Shown in pieces: positions 61,351 through 64,000 of a stretch of 64,000 nucleotides of DNA. Position 1 is the first letter of the stretch. Each line of letters opens with the position of its first letter. Made by a program: the position numbers and the translations under genes. Origin of the DNA: Micromonospora parathelypteridis (GTDB lineage: Bacteria > Actinomycetota > Actinomycetes > Mycobacteriales > Micromonosporaceae); NCBI RefSeq assembly GCF_014201145.1, contig NZ_JACHDP010000001.1:3038001-3102000 (forward strand), read 5' to 3'. The notes below the pieces were generated by a model. The model did not search any database. It worked only from the letters and a program-made list of their open reading frames with translations, and was not told the DNA's origin.

Positions 61351-61383
61351 ACGGACGCCTCGAACAGACCGACCGATCACCGC

Positions 61384-61399
61384 AGTGACCTGAGTCACT
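61384..61399. promoter_or_regulatory. CRP/GlxR-like site upstream of the acetate symporter
   Basis: AGTGAC-CTGA-GTCACT is a perfect 6+4+6 palindrome containing GTGA-N6-TCAC, the consensus half-sites of actinobacterial CRP/GlxR. It lies about 130 bases before the DUF485/ActP operon. Confidence 0.6.
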
Positions 61400-61525
61400 T
61401 GGCGCAGCCAGTCAACCGCTCGGCGCACTCGCCGACCGGCGTCGATCTCAGCCTTCCGTGTCGGGGAGTGCGCTCTTTACCGTGCGCGAAACTCCTCTGA
61501 CGCCTGTGAAGGTGGTGATCCACAG

Positions 61526-61891
61526 ATGTCCACGGACACACCCGCTCCGGCCGCTTCCCAGTCGGACAAGTACCTGGCCGTACAACGGTCGGACGAGTTC
61601 GCCGGGCTGCGGCGTGCGCTGCGCGGCTTCGTCTTCCCGATGACCGTCGCGTTCTTCCTGTGGTATGCGCTCTACGTCATTCTCTCCGCGTACGCCCGGG
61701 ACTTCATGGGCACGAAGCTGTTCGGCAGCAACATCAACGTCGCGCTCGTCTTCGGCCTGCTCCAGTTCGTCTCCACGTTCCTGATCGCCTGGCTCTACTC
61801 CCGGTACGCGGACCGGAAGATCGACCCAATCGCCGACCGGATCCGCGAAGAGATCGGGGAGGTGACCCATGAGCAAGGTCCACGCGGTTGA
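61526..61891 (+). CDS. DUF485 membrane protein
   Basis: The 121-residue protein has two spans (about 38-56, 72-92) and the DUF485 pattern RRALRGFVFPMTVAFFLWY followed by LLQFVSTFLIAWLYSRYADR. It accompanies acetate-type symporters (YjcH beside ActP in E. coli). It overlaps the transporter gene by 23 bases, so the two are translationally coupled. Confidence 0.9.
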   Translation: MSTDTPAPAASQSDKYLAVQRSDEFAGLRRALRGFVFPMTVAFFLWYALYVILSAYARDFMGTKLFGSNINVALVFGLLQFVSTFLIAWLYSRYADRKIDPIADRIREEIGEVTHEQGPRG

Positions 61892-63560
61892 GACGTACCT
61901 GGCGGCTGAGGCGGGCAACCACACCGCCCGCAACCTGACGATCACGCTGTTCCTGGTCTTCGTGGCGGTGACCCTGGCCATCACGATCTGGGCCAGCCGG
62001 CAGACCAAGACGGCGACCGACTTCTACGCGGGCGGCCGGTCCTTCTCCGGCTTCCAGAACGGCATGGCGATCGGCGGCGACTACATGTCGGCCGCCTCGT
62101 TCCTCGGCATCGCCGGCATCATCGCCCTCTACGGCTACGACGGCTTCCTCTACTCGATCGGCTTCCTGGTCGCCTGGCTGGTGGCCCTGTTGCTGGTGGC
62201 GGAGCTGCTGCGTAACTCGGGTCGGTACACGATGGCCGACGTGCTGGCCTTCCGGATGCGCCAGCGTCCGGTGCGTACGGCGGCGGCGGTCTCCACCATC
62301 ACGGTGTCGATCTTCTACCTGCTCGCGCAGATGGTGGGCGCCGGCGCGCTTGTGGCGCTGCTGCTCGGCATCCGGCCGGGGACGACCTTCCTCGGCATGG
62401 ACGCGTCCACCGCGAAGATCGCTACCATCATCATGGTCGGCGCGCTGATGATCATCTACGTCACCGTGGGTGGCATGAAGGGCACCACCTACGTGCAGAT
62501 CGTCAAGGCGTTCCTGCTCATGGGCGGCGCGCTGCTGATGACCATCCTGGTGCTGGCGAAGTTCAACTTCAACCTGTCGGCACTCCTGGGCCAGGCGGCC
62601 GAGGCTTCCGGCAAGGGCAGCGCGTTCCTCGAACCCGGGTTGCGGTACGGCGTCGAGGTCGCTGGCAATTCGACACAGACCTTCTACAACAAGGTGGATC
62701 TGCTGTCCCTGGGTATCGCCCTGGTGCTCGGCACCGCCGGTCTGCCGCACATCCTGATCCGCTTCTACACGGTGCCGACCGCGAAGGCGGCCCGCAAGAG
62801 CGTGCTCTGGGCGATCGGCATCATCGGCACCTTCTACCTGCTCACCCTGGCCCTCGGCTTCGGTGCGGCGGCGTTGGTGGGCAGCTCGGCGATCACCGCG
62901 CAGGACAAGGCCGGCAACACCGCGGCACCACAGCTGGCCGAAGCACTCGGAATCGACTTCTTCGGCGGCGAACTAGGTGGGGCGGCCCTGCTGGCGATCA
63001 TCGCGGCGGTCGCCTTCGCCACCATCCTGGCGGTGGTCGCCGGGTTGACCCTGGCCTCCTCGTCCAGCCTGGCGCACGACTTCTACGCGAACGTCATGAA
63101 GAAGGGGGAGGCGTCGGAGCGTCAGGAGGTGAAGGTCGCCCGGATCTCCGCCCTGGTGATCGGCGCGGTGTCGATCGCCCTGTCGATCTACGCACAGAAC
63201 CTCAACGTGGCGTTCCTGGTGGCGTTGGCCTTCGCGGTCGCCGCCTCGGGCAACCTGCCGGCGATCCTCTACAGCCTGTTCTGGAAGCGGTTCAACACTT
63301 CCGGCGCGGTGTGGGCGATCTACGGCGGCCTGCTCTCGGCCGTACTGCTGGTGTTCTTCTCGCCAGTGGTCTCCGGTGCGGCGACCTCGATGTTCCCGGA
63401 CCACGACTGGCAGTGGTTCCCGCTGTCCAACCCGGGCATCCTCTCCATCCCGTTCGGTTTCCTGTGCGGGTGGATCGGCACGGTCATCTCCAAGGAGCAC
63501 GACGAGGACAAGTACGCGGAGCTGGAGGTTCGCTCCCTCACCGGAGCTGGCGCCCACTGA
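61869..63560 (+). CDS. Cation/acetate symporter, ActP-like
   Basis: The 563-residue SSS transporter has about 13 spans, with DFYAGGRSFSGFQNGMAIGG, DYMSAASFLGIAGIIALYGY and the Na+-site stretch FATILAVVAGLTLASSSS. It most closely resembles acetate permease ActP. GAGGTGACCC precedes ATG 61869. It forms one operon with DUF485 and may be controlled by the CRP-like site at 61384. The strong terminator 63577-63621 follows. Confidence 0.9.
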   Translation: MSKVHAVETYLAAEAGNHTARNLTITLFLVFVAVTLAITIWASRQTKTATDFYAGGRSFSGFQNGMAIGGDYMSAASFLGIAGIIALYGYDGFLYSIGFLVAWLVALLLVAELLRNSGRYTMADVLAFRMRQRPVRTAAAVSTITVSIFYLLAQMVGAGALVALLLGIRPGTTFLGMDASTAKIATIIMVGALMIIYVTVGGMKGTTYVQIVKAFLLMGGALLMTILVLAKFNFNLSALLGQAAEASGKGSAFLEPGLRYGVEVAGNSTQTFYNKVDLLSLGIALVLGTAGLPHILIRFYTVPTAKAARKSVLWAIGIIGTFYLLTLALGFGAAALVGSSAITAQDKAGNTAAPQLAEALGIDFFGGELGGAALLAIIAAVAFATILAVVAGLTLASSSSLAHDFYANVMKKGEASERQEVKVARISALVIGAVSIALSIYAQNLNVAFLVALAFAVAASGNLPAILYSLFWKRFNTSGAVWAIYGGLLSAVLLVFFSPVVSGAATSMFPDHDWQWFPLSNPGILSIPFGFLCGWIGTVISKEHDEDKYAELEVRSLTGAGAH

Positions 63561-63576
63561 TCGTCGCGCACTGCCA

Positions 63577-63621
63577 GGAAGGGACTCCTGTTGACGCCAC
63601 GCGTCAGCGGGGGTCCCTTCC
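63577..63621 (+). terminator. Strong terminator hairpin after the ActP-like gene
   Basis: Arms 63577-63597 and 63601-63621 form a 21-bp stem (three G-U pairs) with a 3-nt loop. Confidence 0.75.
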
Positions 63622-63651
63622 GCGCAGATGGGGGTCGGTAGGCTGAGCGCC

Positions 63652-64000
63652 ATGAAGGTTGCTGAGCGCTTCGGGTCCGGTCACCGCGTCCTCGTCACCG
63701 GCGGAGCCGGTTTCGTCCCGTCGCACCTGGTGGACGTCCTGATCGCCCGTGGTTGCACGGTGGTGGCGCTGGACAACTTCGTCACCGGCTCCAAGGAGAA
63801 CGTCGCCCACCTGCTGGACCGGCCAACCTTCACCCTGGTCGAGGCGGACATCTCCGAGGGCCTGCCGAGCCACCACCCGGCACTGGCCGAGCGGTTCGAC
63901 GCGATCCTGCACATGGCCTCACCGGCCAGCCCCACCGACTTCGCCCAACTGCCGGTGGAGATCCTCCGCGTCGGCTCGGTCGGCACCCTGCACCTGTTGG
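63652..64000 (+). CDS. NAD-dependent sugar-nucleotide epimerase/dehydratase (partial)
   Basis: The gene runs off the right edge; 116 residues are visible. They hold the extended-SDR nucleotide-binding VLVTGGAGFVPSHLVD (third glycine replaced by Pro-Ser), an acidic strand-2 end (ALDNFVTGSKENV) and the ILHMASPASPTDF strand of UDP-glucuronate decarboxylase/UDP-glucose epimerase types. TAGGCT (63639-63644) ends seven bases before the ATG, so it is probably leaderless. It may feed the surface-glycopolymer pathway. Confidence 0.8.
   Translation, partial: MKVAERFGSGHRVLVTGGAGFVPSHLVDVLIARGCTVVALDNFVTGSKENVAHLLDRPTFTLVEADISEGLPSHHPALAERFDAILHMASPASPTDFAQLPVEILRVGSVGTLHLL

Overview
The window is 64 kb of very GC-rich chromosomal DNA. 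It has dense genes, frequent GTG starts, many predicted leaderless genes, no-CCA tRNAs, a twin-box IdeR/DmdR iron operator, SoxR, NB-ARC/TPR regulators and secreted lectin-type hydrolases. All of this points to an actinomycete, most likely Micromonosporaceae; the genus is an inference from gene content and style. No phage, insertion sequence, CRISPR array or resistance island was found.

Layout. 1-6.2 kb: LacI-type operators at the left edge, a secreted DUF3455 protein, a STAND (NB-ARC/TPR) regulator behind a 37-codon ORF, an FAD monooxygenase, tRNA-Arg and tRNA-Ser. 6.3-12.3 kb: EcsC-like and CPBP proteins, a flavohemoprotein, an XRE regulator fused to peptide deformylase, and an iron-box-controlled FhuF-like reductase. 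12.3-27.5 kb: membrane glycosyltransferases, methyltransferases, a PEBP protein, LtrA, MerR and SoxR regulators with visible operators, a split transketolase, a GT2 enzyme and a secreted SGNH hydrolase with a ricin-type lectin domain. 27.5-40.9 kb: a two-component/lipoprotein operon, an aminoglycoside-phosphotransferase-like protein, thiolase, the PH-domain/rhomboid/cyclophilin block, CorA, a PLP aminotransferase and CBS and SnoaL-like proteins.

41-48 kb looks like a surface glycopolymer locus. A translationally coupled trio (sugar/polyol-phosphate nucleotidyltransferase, glycerol-1-phosphate-dehydrogenase-like enzyme, CDP-alcohol phosphotransferase) is followed by a GT4 glycosyltransferase, an Fpg-family glycosylase and a polyprenyl-phosphate sugar transferase with a long structured leader. 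Between the trio and the GT4 lies a 632-bp gene-free stretch with two long palindromic repeats and a 6 x 28-bp minisatellite.

48-64 kb holds a LytS/LytTR pair, an OmpR-type two-component operon with a DUF4173 membrane protein, two DUF485-plus-sodium/solute-symporter modules for small organic acids (the second behind a CRP-like site), an ABC exporter, an alpha/beta hydrolase and flavin reductase pair, and the start of a sugar-nucleotide epimerase that runs off the right edge.

A near-perfect parS site (60818-60833), a tight DnaA-box cluster (51648-51687) and the PH-domain/rhomboid/cyclophilin synteny together suggest the window lies in the oriC-proximal part of the chromosome, although dnaA, dnaN and gyrB are not in it.
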